A DNA stretch of 64,000 bases from Lactobacillus paragasseri (lineage in GTDB: Bacteria; Bacillota; Bacilli; Lactobacillales; Lactobacillaceae): assembly GCF_003584685.1 (NCBI RefSeq), contig NZ_AP018549.1, forward strand, positions 1,674,001 through 1,738,000, written 5' to 3'. A program made the position numbers and the translations under genes. This document shows, one piece after another, positions 55,961 through 62,753 of this stretch. The notes below the pieces were generated by a model. It searched no databases. It was given only the letters and a program-made list of their open reading frames with translations, and was not told where the DNA came from. The first letter of the stretch is position 1. Each line of letters opens with the position of its first letter.

Positions 55961-56251
55961 ATGAAAAAAGCTGACGTAAAGATTGGACAAATTTTAGCTG
56001 CTACTTCTGAAGAGGAACTTAAGCATCCTTTTCAAGGAAAAGTAGAAAAAATTTACGAAAATTCTGCTTTGCTAGCTATTACTTCATACGATCCAGAAGA
56101 TGAATCTTCAGTTAATGAATTAAACAATAAAATGGTTATTAACTTTAAGAACTTAAAGAAAGTTAAATCACCTGCACGTGGAAAAACAGCTGCAACTAAT
56201 GATGTAAAAATTTCTAAAGTTCAACCAGATAAAACTAAAAAATCAAAATAA
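55961..56251 (+). CDS. DUF2187-like small protein
   Basis: A 96-residue basic protein. The first ~65 residues form a compact beta-rich unit (KIGQILAATSEEELKHPFQG then VEKIYENSALLAI), similar to DUF2187/KOW-like proteins of lactobacilli; the C-terminal 30 residues are a Lys-rich tail (PDKTKKSK). Possibly nucleic-acid-binding, but this is inference. AAAGGGAG precedes the ATG. It diverges from the guanylate-kinase-like gene and may be co-transcribed with the next membrane protein 52 bp downstream. Confidence 0.65.
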   Translation: MKKADVKIGQILAATSEEELKHPFQGKVEKIYENSALLAITSYDPEDESSVNELNNKMVINFKNLKKVKSPARGKTAATNDVKISKVQPDKTKKSK

Positions 56252-56303
56252 AAATTATGCCTAAACAAGTTTTATTTTTTTAATAAAAGGTATCGATAAT
56301 CAT

Positions 56304-57833
56304 ATGAAAAAAAGGCTACAAACATTCTTATTTTGGTTTATCTTAATCCAACCATTTCTAGATATTTATTGGTTATCCAGACCACCACTTCTAAAATTCT
56401 CACTTCCATCGATTTTGAGAGTTTTAGGAGTTTTTATTGCTATTATTTTATTCTTTAGCATCAAAAGTAATTGGCAAAGGTTAAAAAAACAATGGTGGAT
56501 TATTACTTATATTGCAATTTTAATCCTCTATTCGCTTTGCCATTTATTCTCTGTTAAAAACTTTACTGGTGTAGATCCAACAAGCTTTGGCTATTCGACA
56601 AAAGTTGAGATCTTTTACTTAATTCGAGCTTGTTTACCCTTGATAGTTATCTATATCACTCCATACAGTGATTTTAAAACTAAATACTTTTTCAGAGTAA
56701 TTCAAGCAATTTCGGGTTTATATTCCTTAACGATTGTCATCTCAAATCTCTTGGTTTTTTCGCTAACTTCATACCATACTACAGGAGCTAAGCAAATCAG
56801 TGCCAATATTTTTTCTTGGTTTACTCAAACAAATTATCCTTTTAACGCTTTAGCATCTAAGGGAATATTTTTTCAAGCTAACACTCTATCAGCTATTTTA
56901 TTTATGATTATGCCGATTATGCTCTATATTCTTTATAAAGAGTTTAACCTCTTAAATATAGTGCTAGTGAGTGCACAAGCCTTAGCAATGTTAATGCTAG
57001 GAACAAAGGTGGGAAATTTTGGCTTAATTATTAGCTTAGTTATTTTCTTAATCATCTTCTTATTCCATAGCTTAATTTTGAAAAATACCAAGTTTTCAGC
57101 CAAATTTCTAATTACATTGATCTGCATCTTAGCTGCTTCTAGTGCTATTTTTCCTTATAGTCCAACGCTTAGAAGATCTTCGCTTGAAAATGGCGTAGCT
57201 CAAAAAAGAAGTAATCTTGGTGACAAAAATAGACTCGATCAAGAACTTGACTCTGGATTAAAAAGATATAAGGGGCAAAAACAAGAAGAATATCTAAAGA
57301 ATTTTATTAAGAAAAATTATTGGGTCTATTCTTTAAAAAATGACTTAGTTTTAGATCATTATTCCTACAAAAATGATCCCTATTATTGGCTTGACGTCAT
57401 GAAAAGGCCGGCTACTGAGCGATTAAACTATCGACATCTTGAACAAGATATTCTTAGTCGCGTCATGAACAATGATAAAAATAAACTCAATAAACTTTTT
57501 GGTATTTCCTTTAGCCGTGAAAATAATATTGCTCCGCTAGAGCGTGACTTTTTAGCGCAGTATTATTCAATGGGATTGCTGGGAACAATCTTATTAGCAG
57601 TAATCTACATATTTGTTCTTGGCTATGGAATTTTTTACTGGTTAGTCAATAAAAATTCGAAAACTTTATTGATCTCTTCCCTGCTCTTATCGGGCGGCTT
57701 CATTTTATTTGCTGCCTTTTATGCAGGTAATGTTCTTGAATACTTATCAGCAACCTTAGTGATGGCATTTATCTTAGGATTTTTATTACAAAATATCCGT
57801 TATAGCAGAACAGCTAAAAAGCTAATGAAGTAA
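56304..57833 (+). CDS. O-antigen polymerase/ligase-like membrane protein
   Basis: A 509-residue protein with about ten to eleven membrane helices and one large extracellular loop (about residues 285-410) rich in Lys, Tyr and Asp, the layout of Wzy/O-antigen-ligase family proteins. The N-terminal LFWFILIQPFLDIYWL segment is shared by members from lactobacilli. It may act in polymerising or transferring a cell-surface polysaccharide, though no glycosyltransferase cluster is adjacent. Substrate unknown. Confidence 0.75.
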   Translation: MKKRLQTFLFWFILIQPFLDIYWLSRPPLLKFSLPSILRVLGVFIAIILFFSIKSNWQRLKKQWWIITYIAILILYSLCHLFSVKNFTGVDPTSFGYSTKVEIFYLIRACLPLIVIYITPYSDFKTKYFFRVIQAISGLYSLTIVISNLLVFSLTSYHTTGAKQISANIFSWFTQTNYPFNALASKGIFFQANTLSAILFMIMPIMLYILYKEFNLLNIVLVSAQALAMLMLGTKVGNFGLIISLVIFLIIFLFHSLILKNTKFSAKFLITLICILAASSAIFPYSPTLRRSSLENGVAQKRSNLGDKNRLDQELDSGLKRYKGQKQEEYLKNFIKKNYWVYSLKNDLVLDHYSYKNDPYYWLDVMKRPATERLNYRHLEQDILSRVMNNDKNKLNKLFGISFSRENNIAPLERDFLAQYYSMGLLGTILLAVIYIFVLGYGIFYWLVNKNSKTLLISSLLLSGGFILFAAFYAGNVLEYLSATLVMAFILGFLLQNIRYSRTAKKLMK

Positions 57834-57835
57834 TA

Positions 57836-57887
57836 AACAAAAGACCTTATCCCGAATTTTCAATCTTCGGAATAAGGTCTTTTTCTA
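57836..57887. terminator. Bidirectional terminator
   Basis: AAAAGACCTTAT-CCGAA / TTCGG-ATAAGGTCTTTTT hairpin between convergent genes. Confidence 0.9.
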
Positions 57888-57898
57888 CATAAATTCTT

Positions 57899-58525
57899 CT
57901 ACTTCAATTCTCTCACAAAAGTACGGTCAGGTACTCTAATCAAGTAATATCGAGCTGCAGTCTTACCAGCATGCATTCTAAGGCCGTTATACCAATTTTT
58001 CTTGTAAGTAGCAGTATATGTTGCCACATAGGCACTTTGATAGCGCCCATCTGCTTGAACTAATTGCTTAGCAGAATATGGAATAGCTGCTGCTTGAACC
58101 GACATTGGATTCTTACCATCAGAAATGGTAGCGTAATTGCTTTTAACAGTTACTCTGTTTCCATTGCTATAGAAAGTATATGTTTGAACAGGCGCTTTCT
58201 TATTATCAGATCTAGCGGTAACATAGTATGAACGTTTATTACCAGCTGTTAAAATCAATGGCTGATATTCAATTTTACTAGATAAAACTTGTTTATTTTC
58301 TAAATCAGGATTGTAAAATAAAGTGATGCTAAACATATAGATCGCACCGCATAGAAGAACTAAAACCTCTAAGATGTCTAGCAGAGTAGTCTTCCATTCA
58401 AATCGCTTACGATCTTTTACAATCATCATTAAGTGACGTTTACGAATATTTTGTACGATAAAAATCAAATACAAAACAAGTATTAACCAGGCCAAAATAC
58501 CTAAAATATTCCATCCAAGTGTCAT
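57899..58525 (-). CDS. LVIS_2131-like membrane protein
   Basis: A 208-residue protein with two membrane helices (about residues 5-25 and 48-68) and an extracellular C-terminal domain of ~130 residues rich in Tyr, Lys and Thr. The layout matches a conserved lactobacillus protein annotated in databases as LVIS_2131 family, from memory. Function unknown. AGGGTCC-like purines precede the ATG. Monocistronic. Confidence 0.65.
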   Translation of the reverse strand: MTLGWNILGILAWLILVLYLIFIVQNIRKRHLMMIVKDRKRFEWKTTLLDILEVLVLLCGAIYMFSITLFYNPDLENKQVLSSKIEYQPLILTAGNKRSYYVTARSDNKKAPVQTYTFYSNGNRVTVKSNYATISDGKNPMSVQAAAIPYSAKQLVQADGRYQSAYVATYTATYKKNWYNGLRMHAGKTAARYYLIRVPDRTFVRELK

Positions 58526-58593
58526 AAAGGACCCTCCATTTTCTTTAATTTAAGTATACGGTACTTATGGATGTTTTTAAAACTTTTTTTAAT

Positions 58594-58622
58594 TTGACTT
58601 TATTAGAAAAAGTCGCGACAAT
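58594..58622 (+). promoter_or_regulatory. Promoter of the nrdI/nrdF-like pair
   Basis: -35 TTGACT (58594-58599), 17-bp spacer, -10-like GACAAT (58617-58622), 45 bp before the nrdI start. Confidence 0.55.
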
Positions 58623-58667
58623 TGAATACGTAGAAGGTAGTTTTGGTATATAGCGTTAGGCAAAACT

Positions 58668-59129
58668 ATGGTAAAAATAGCTTTTTATACAATTACAGGA
58701 CAAACGCAACGATTCATAAATAAAACGGGGCTTGATGCACATCGGATTGAGGATGCTCATCCTCAATATCAAATGAATGATAAATATATTTTGATCTTGC
58801 CGTCGTATCAAGATTTTATGATGGATTCTGTTGTTGATTTTTTAACATATAAAGATAATAAAGAGAACCTTTTAGGTTTAATAGGATGTGGCAACCGTAA
58901 CTTTAATGATCTTTTTGCTCAAACGGCAAAAAAGATTTCTGTTACATTGCACGTACCGATTCTCTATTTACTTTAGCTAAGTGGCAACTCGGCTGATGTC
59001 AAAAACGTTCGCCAAATTGTCAAAGAAGCTTGTAAAAAGGAACGAGGCGCACAAAAAGATTTGCCAGTTCAAAATCCATCTCTTAGCAATATTAGTTTCT
59101 TAAGTGACTTCAGGCAGAAAAATGAATAA
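58668..59129 (+). pseudogene. NrdI-like flavodoxin with in-frame nonsense codon
   Basis: The frame starts MVKIAFYTITGQTQRFI and keeps GNRNFND, both NrdI landmarks (FMN-binding TG-T loop and GNRNFGD). A TAG at 58974-58976 stops it after 102 residues, but the same frame continues LSGNSADVKNVRQIV to a TAA at 59127-59129. The stop falls where NrdI proteins read FELxG, so a Glu codon (GAG) most likely changed to TAG. The glycine-rich loop (normally YGGG) reads SYQDF, an independent divergence. NrdI delivers oxidant to activate NrdF metal centres. The 3' end overlaps the NrdF-like start by 8 bp, indicating translational coupling in the ancestor. Confidence 0.85.
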
Positions 59130-60066
59130 AAAATCTTATTATAAAGCAAGTAACTGGAATGCTGTCGAAGATCAAGTAGATCGTTCTGCTTGGGCAAGAT
59201 TAAATGATATTGTCTACGAACCTCGTCGTGTTCCAATTCATAAAGACCGAGATGAATTTTTCCATCTCCCTAAAGCTGAACAAACTATGCTCCTACATAG
59301 CTTTGGTTCTTTAGCTCTTTCATCTACTCTCCAGATGAAAGTTTCACTTTCAAAAATTAAGCAAGATGCGGAAAATTCCGAAGAAGCTGCTGTCTATAAT
59401 GCATTGCAATATTTGGAATCAATTAATAATAAAGCCTATGGTCATGCTCTGAGTGAATTTTCTATTTCCGATGAGCAACGAGATGAGGCTTTTAATTGGG
59501 CAAACCAAAATCCATATCTGCAAAAAAAGATGAGACTTTTAAACACAGTCTATCAGTCAGAGAATGCAATTCAGAAAAAGGCAGCACATGTTTTTCTCTC
59601 AACTGGTTTATATCATTCGTCATTCTTTGGACCCCTATATTTATTCGGACAGCATAAATTACCACGAACAGCGGAATTGATTAAATATGCACTTAGAATA
59701 ACGACTTTAAATGGTATTTATACAGGAATTAAATTTAGACGTGACTACTTCAAACTCTCTAAAGAAGAGCAAGAAAATGTTCACAACTGGGTATATGGGT
59801 TATGCGATAGATTATATGCTAATGAGCTTAACCACATTCATCTTTTATATGAAGACACTGGTTTAGAAGATAAGGTTGAACATTATATTCATTACACCTT
59901 AAACAAGGCACTTATGAACTTAGGACAAGAGCCCAAGTATCCTGAAAATGTTGAAACTTTAGATCCTACTTTAACAACAGGTTTGATGGAAAGTGCAATG
60001 ATTGAAGATTTCTTCTTTTATACAAATGCCCATCCAATTCTAAAAATGCGTGAAATAAAGAAATAA
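59122..60066 (+). CDS. NrdF-like ribonucleotide reductase beta homologue lacking metal ligands
   Basis: A 314-residue class Ib R2 homologue, clearly alignable with NrdF: NWN near residue 11, the Tyr-bearing helix NNKAYGHAL, and the C-terminal KALMNLGQEPKYP. Five of the six iron/manganese ligands are replaced. E. coli NrdF D67 aligns with S68, H101 with N102, E158 with S160, E192 with T194 and H195 with N197; only E98 is kept (E99). The radical tyrosine is present (Y106). The C-terminal tail that docks on NrdE (EDEDWxF) and the radical-transfer Tyr are missing; the protein ends KMREIKK. It cannot be a standard metal-dependent R2. The open frame is intact. No nrdE or nrdH is nearby. Role unknown. 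Confidence 0.88.
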   Translation: MNKKSYYKASNWNAVEDQVDRSAWARLNDIVYEPRRVPIHKDRDEFFHLPKAEQTMLLHSFGSLALSSTLQMKVSLSKIKQDAENSEEAAVYNALQYLESINNKAYGHALSEFSISDEQRDEAFNWANQNPYLQKKMRLLNTVYQSENAIQKKAAHVFLSTGLYHSSFFGPLYLFGQHKLPRTAELIKYALRITTLNGIYTGIKFRRDYFKLSKEEQENVHNWVYGLCDRLYANELNHIHLLYEDTGLEDKVEHYIHYTLNKALMNLGQEPKYPENVETLDPTLTTGLMESAMIEDFFFYTNAHPILKMREIKK

Positions 60067-60098
60067 GGAGTTAGCCCTCAAGGCTAACTCCTTATTTT
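60064..60098. terminator. Bidirectional terminator
   Basis: AAGGAGTTAGCC / GGCTAACTCCTT stem with T-rich tails, between convergent genes. Confidence 0.9.
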
Positions 60099-60583
60099 GT
60101 CTTTTTAGCTTTCGTCTTTGATTCTGGTTTTTGATAATTACGAATGACCTCAATTTTCTCTTCAATTGCTTTAACCAGTAAGTCGCTATACTTATCTGGA
60201 TCAGCCACAATTTTATCACTTGAGCCCAAAATATCGATTCTAAAGTGTGATACATTTACATATTCTGAAATAGTTTCAAAATAAATATTTACTTCATATT
60301 CATCTTCATTATTACAAAAATTGCTAATTTTTTTGTAATTAGCAAAGGGAAGATTAATGATGTTACTCTCTAATGCAAAAGTCATTGGTCTTCTTCCACT
60401 AATTGCAAGTTGCGTTTGAATAAGTGAATTATGCTTAAAAGCTTGGACTGCTTCACCAATCATCTTAGTTGCAATTTTCTTTAATTTAGTTTTTGTTATT
60501 TCACTATACTTAATTGTTTCAAGATCTTGAAGATAATCTTGTTCTTCAATTTTTTTAGTTAATTCTTCTTGTTTAATTTTCAC
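60092..60583 (-). CDS. Conserved-looking soluble protein, unknown function
   Basis: A 163-residue protein without membrane segments. The N-terminal ~45 residues are helical and charged (KIKQEELTKKIEEQDYL), the middle is mixed alpha/beta (MTFALESNIINLPFANYKK, EYEVNIYFETISEYVNVSHF), and the C-terminus is Lys-rich. I do not recognise the family. GGAAT precedes the ATG. Single gene between the NrdF-like terminator and mazF. Confidence 0.6.
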   Translation of the reverse strand: MKIKQEELTKKIEEQDYLQDLETIKYSEITKTKLKKIATKMIGEAVQAFKHNSLIQTQLAISGRRPMTFALESNIINLPFANYKKISNFCNNEDEYEVNIYFETISEYVNVSHFRIDILGSSDKIVADPDKYSDLLVKAIEEKIEVIRNYQKPESKTKAKKTK

Positions 60584-60668
60584 GATAAAAATTCCTTCAT
60601 GTATCCTTTTTTCATTACTAAGATACTCAATAAATCTTATTCATGCAACCGAAAAAAGTTAGATTTGA

Positions 60669-61010
60669 TTAATCAAACTGTAAAGCAAAGCTAAGTAGTT
60701 CCATTACCTTAAGCATATCTTCTGGTCTAAGATGATCTGCTGGTTTTTCATCTAATAAACGCATTCTAGAAAAGGTTTGAATTTGTGCTGCATTTACTCG
60801 TCCATGAACCCGATAGCCTAGCAAGTCTAGATATGTCGGAAAATGATTGCCGTGTGAAGTAATGGGACAGAGCATTAAATAATTAGTTTTCTCATTGTAT
60901 GAATTAGAGGACACTACAACTGCAGGGTGCTTCCCCTTCATTTCCTGTCCAACCGATGGTGAAAAATCCGCCCATACAATATCTCCTTGTTTAAATCTAA
61001 TCTTCGGCAT
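60669..61010 (-). CDS. mazF: MazF-family endoribonuclease toxin
   Basis: A 113-residue type II toxin, an RNA interferase that cuts single-stranded mRNA. It begins MPKIRFKQGDIVWADFSPSVG, with the family's KHPAVVVSSN segment and SHGNHFPTYL loop. ATG 61010 lies inside the end of mazE (14-bp overlap), the classic coupled arrangement; a longer frame from 61082 would run through mazE. Neutralised by the adjacent antitoxin. Confidence 0.92.
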   Translation of the reverse strand: MPKIRFKQGDIVWADFSPSVGQEMKGKHPAVVVSSNSYNEKTNYLMLCPITSHGNHFPTYLDLLGYRVHGRVNAAQIQTFSRMRLLDEKPADHLRPEDMLKVMELLSFALQFD

Positions 61011-61248
61011 GACGTAATTCCTCCATAGCCAAATTTTCCCAAGCTTCCCTTTCTGGTCCTGGTACATCTTCAAATTTAGCATCAGAGGTATAAGGATTCG
61101 AAATTTTCGGTATTAAGATCAAACTACCATCAGATTTTTGATGAATTGTATACTCAGTTCCTACCTCTACTTTAAACGAAGCAGGAAGTGAAAAGCCTAC
61201 TGAGTTACCAACCTTTTGAGTTACAATATGATGAATAGATATTTTCAT
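60997..61248 (-). CDS. mazE: MazE-family (AbrB/SpoVT) antitoxin
   Basis: An 83-residue antitoxin with an N-terminal AbrB-type DNA-binding swapped hairpin (VTQKVGNSVGFSLPASFKVEVG) and an acidic C-terminal tail (PGPEREAWENLAMEELRHAED) that should wrap the toxin. It overlaps mazF by 14 bp. GAGGT precedes the ATG. It lies right behind the terminator of the candidate RNA. Confidence 0.9.
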   Translation of the reverse strand: MKISIHHIVTQKVGNSVGFSLPASFKVEVGTEYTIHQKSDGSLILIPKISNPYTSDAKFEDVPGPEREAWENLAMEELRHAED

Positions 61249-61292
61249 AAGTTTTTACCTCATTAAGTTACTTTCAAAAATATTGTAGTACT

Positions 61293-61329
61293 AAAAAAGA
61301 CTAACTTTCAAAAGAAAGCTAGTCTTTTT
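61293..61329. terminator. Strong terminator upstream of mazEF
   Basis: AAAAAGACTA-CTTTC / GAAAG-TAGTCTTTTT hairpin, T6 on the minus strand and T5 on the plus strand. Ends the candidate RNA. Confidence 0.9.
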
Positions 61330-61471
61330 GGCGAGAAACATACAAAAGTATGTCAGGGTCTTTGTTTCACAGCCAAAGGAGCCCATCATCAGCACTTCCC
61401 GTGCTTTGACTTCTAGAGTCCAGATGATCTCTGTCAAAGAACGCATCTCGCGTTTTCCTCGACTCGTCGCA
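61293..61471 (-). ncRNA. Candidate structured small RNA (~178 nt) upstream of mazEF
   Basis: A -10 TATAAT (61478-61483) would start an RNA near 61471. Helices visible on the minus strand: GCGAGA / TCTCGC closing stem (61446-61451 with 61331-61336), CTTTGAC / GTCAAAG, GCAC / GTGC, GGG-TC-TTTG / CAAAGA-CCC, and ACATAC / GTATGT, ending in the strong terminator. No open frame. The region is GC-richer than its surroundings. I cannot match it to a known riboswitch or RNA family. Confidence 0.6.
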
Positions 61472-61478
61472 TCTATAA

Positions 61479-61949
61479 TTATACTAAATTTTTCTTATTT
61501 TTTCTATTATTGCGCGTCTTAAAAAAGATCTCGCCCATCAATTGGGCCAGCATAAAACCCATTGCAATCGCAATTGTGACAATTGCCACTCGTAAAATTA
61601 AGTCTTCTGCATCAGACAGCTGCCCTTCTACCATTGCACGTACTGCCTGATAGGCTGGCACACCTGGCACAAGTGGTACAACACCGGGAATGTTGAAAAC
61701 AGTTACGGGGCATTTTTTAATTCGAGCAAATACTAAACCTAAAATTCCAACGCACAATGCTCCTAAAAGATTAGATCCTAATCGGCCAATGCCAATTCGA
61801 TTAGCCAACCAATACAAGATCCAACCCGCACTCCCACTGACACCGCATAACACAAGAGCACGGTGAGGGACATTAATAATTAGTCCAAAGCCCACAGAAG
61901 CAAGCCAGGCAAACACTAAATTAACAATTATTTCTAACCAAAAAGGCAT
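61479..61949 (-). CDS. ThrE-type threonine/serine exporter, C-terminal subunit
   Basis: About 156 residues with four to five membrane helices (FWLEIIVNLVFAWLASVGFG, then LVLCGVSGSAGWILYWL), the DUF3815/ThrE_2 half of a threonine/serine exporter. It contains the typical PGVVPLVPGVPAYQAVRAM motif. ATG 61949 overlaps the stop of the partner gene (TGATG), so the two halves are translationally coupled and should form one transporter. The last codons overlap the candidate RNA promoter. Confidence 0.88.
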   Translation of the reverse strand: MPFWLEIIVNLVFAWLASVGFGLIINVPHRALVLCGVSGSAGWILYWLANRIGIGRLGSNLLGALCVGILGLVFARIKKCPVTVFNIPGVVPLVPGVPAYQAVRAMVEGQLSDAEDLILRVAIVTIAIAMGFMLAQLMGEIFFKTRNNRKNKKNLV

Positions 61950-62731
61950 CACATCACACCCCATAATAACTTAATTGCAATACCGATGCCGCCACCAAGA
62001 GCAATAGCAGTTAAAACTGCCTCTGTTGTTCTAGCCATCCCCGACAATAAATCACCACCAAACAGATCTCGCAGAGCATTAGTTATCGCCACTCCAGGCA
62101 CCAATGTCATCAAGGATCCGATTAAGATATTATCGACAATAAGCTTAGGAAACAACTTGCAAGCAAAAATGGTAATTACTCCCATAAAAATTGCCGTCAC
62201 CATTTCAGCTAAAAAACGAATATTAGTATAGCGTTTAATAGCTAAATACACAGCATATGATAAACCGCCAATAACAGCTGCTGCTGGAAAATCAATCCAG
62301 TCATAATCATCCATAAATAAGACCATCAAAGTCGGACTCAAAATTGCAGCTCCAATAATTTGAAGCCAAATTGGAAAATCTGGAATAGAAATTGAAATCT
62401 GTTGAAGTCTTTCCTGTAATTCCTTCAAAGTGATTTTTTCGGCAGCAAATTCACGTGATAACTCATTAACCCGGTCTACCAACTCTAAATTAATGTTTCT
62501 TTTCTTAACTTGCGTAACTTGAGTATAGGAATGTTCACCTAAACTCATAAATATTCCAGTTGGAGTTGTAAAACATCTAGCACCAGTAATACCTGCGTTG
62601 CGGGCTATTCTCATCATCGTATCTTCAACTCGATAAGTTTCGCTGCCGCCTTCGATCATTAATCTACCTGCTTTTAAGCAAGTATCGAGCACTTCAGCGG
62701 CATAGTCTTGACTCACATGCTCTTTATTCAT
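61949..62731 (-). CDS. ThrE-type threonine/serine exporter, N-terminal subunit
   Basis: A 260-residue DUF1212/ThrE_1 protein: an N-terminal cytosolic domain (about 1-115, with GRLMIEGGSETYRVEDTM and the CFTTPTGIFMS segment) and about five membrane helices, ending in the conserved LVPGVAITNALRDL motif. Together with the downstream half it should export threonine or serine. ATG 62731 follows purine-rich sequence. It lies 22 bp downstream of the ABC-F gene and may be co-transcribed. Confidence 0.88.
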   Translation of the reverse strand: MNKEHVSQDYAAEVLDTCLKAGRLMIEGGSETYRVEDTMMRIARNAGITGARCFTTPTGIFMSLGEHSYTQVTQVKKRNINLELVDRVNELSREFAAEKITLKELQERLQQISISIPDFPIWLQIIGAAILSPTLMVLFMDDYDWIDFPAAAVIGGLSYAVYLAIKRYTNIRFLAEMVTAIFMGVITIFACKLFPKLIVDNILIGSLMTLVPGVAITNALRDLFGGDLLSGMARTTEAVLTAIALGGGIGIAIKLLWGVM

Positions 62732-62753
62732 TTTTATCCTCTAAAATACTTAT

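Noticed and set aside
61331-61451. T-box riboswitch for the candidate RNA
   Set aside because: No TGGNACCGCG-type antiterminator sequence and no biosynthetic gene downstream.
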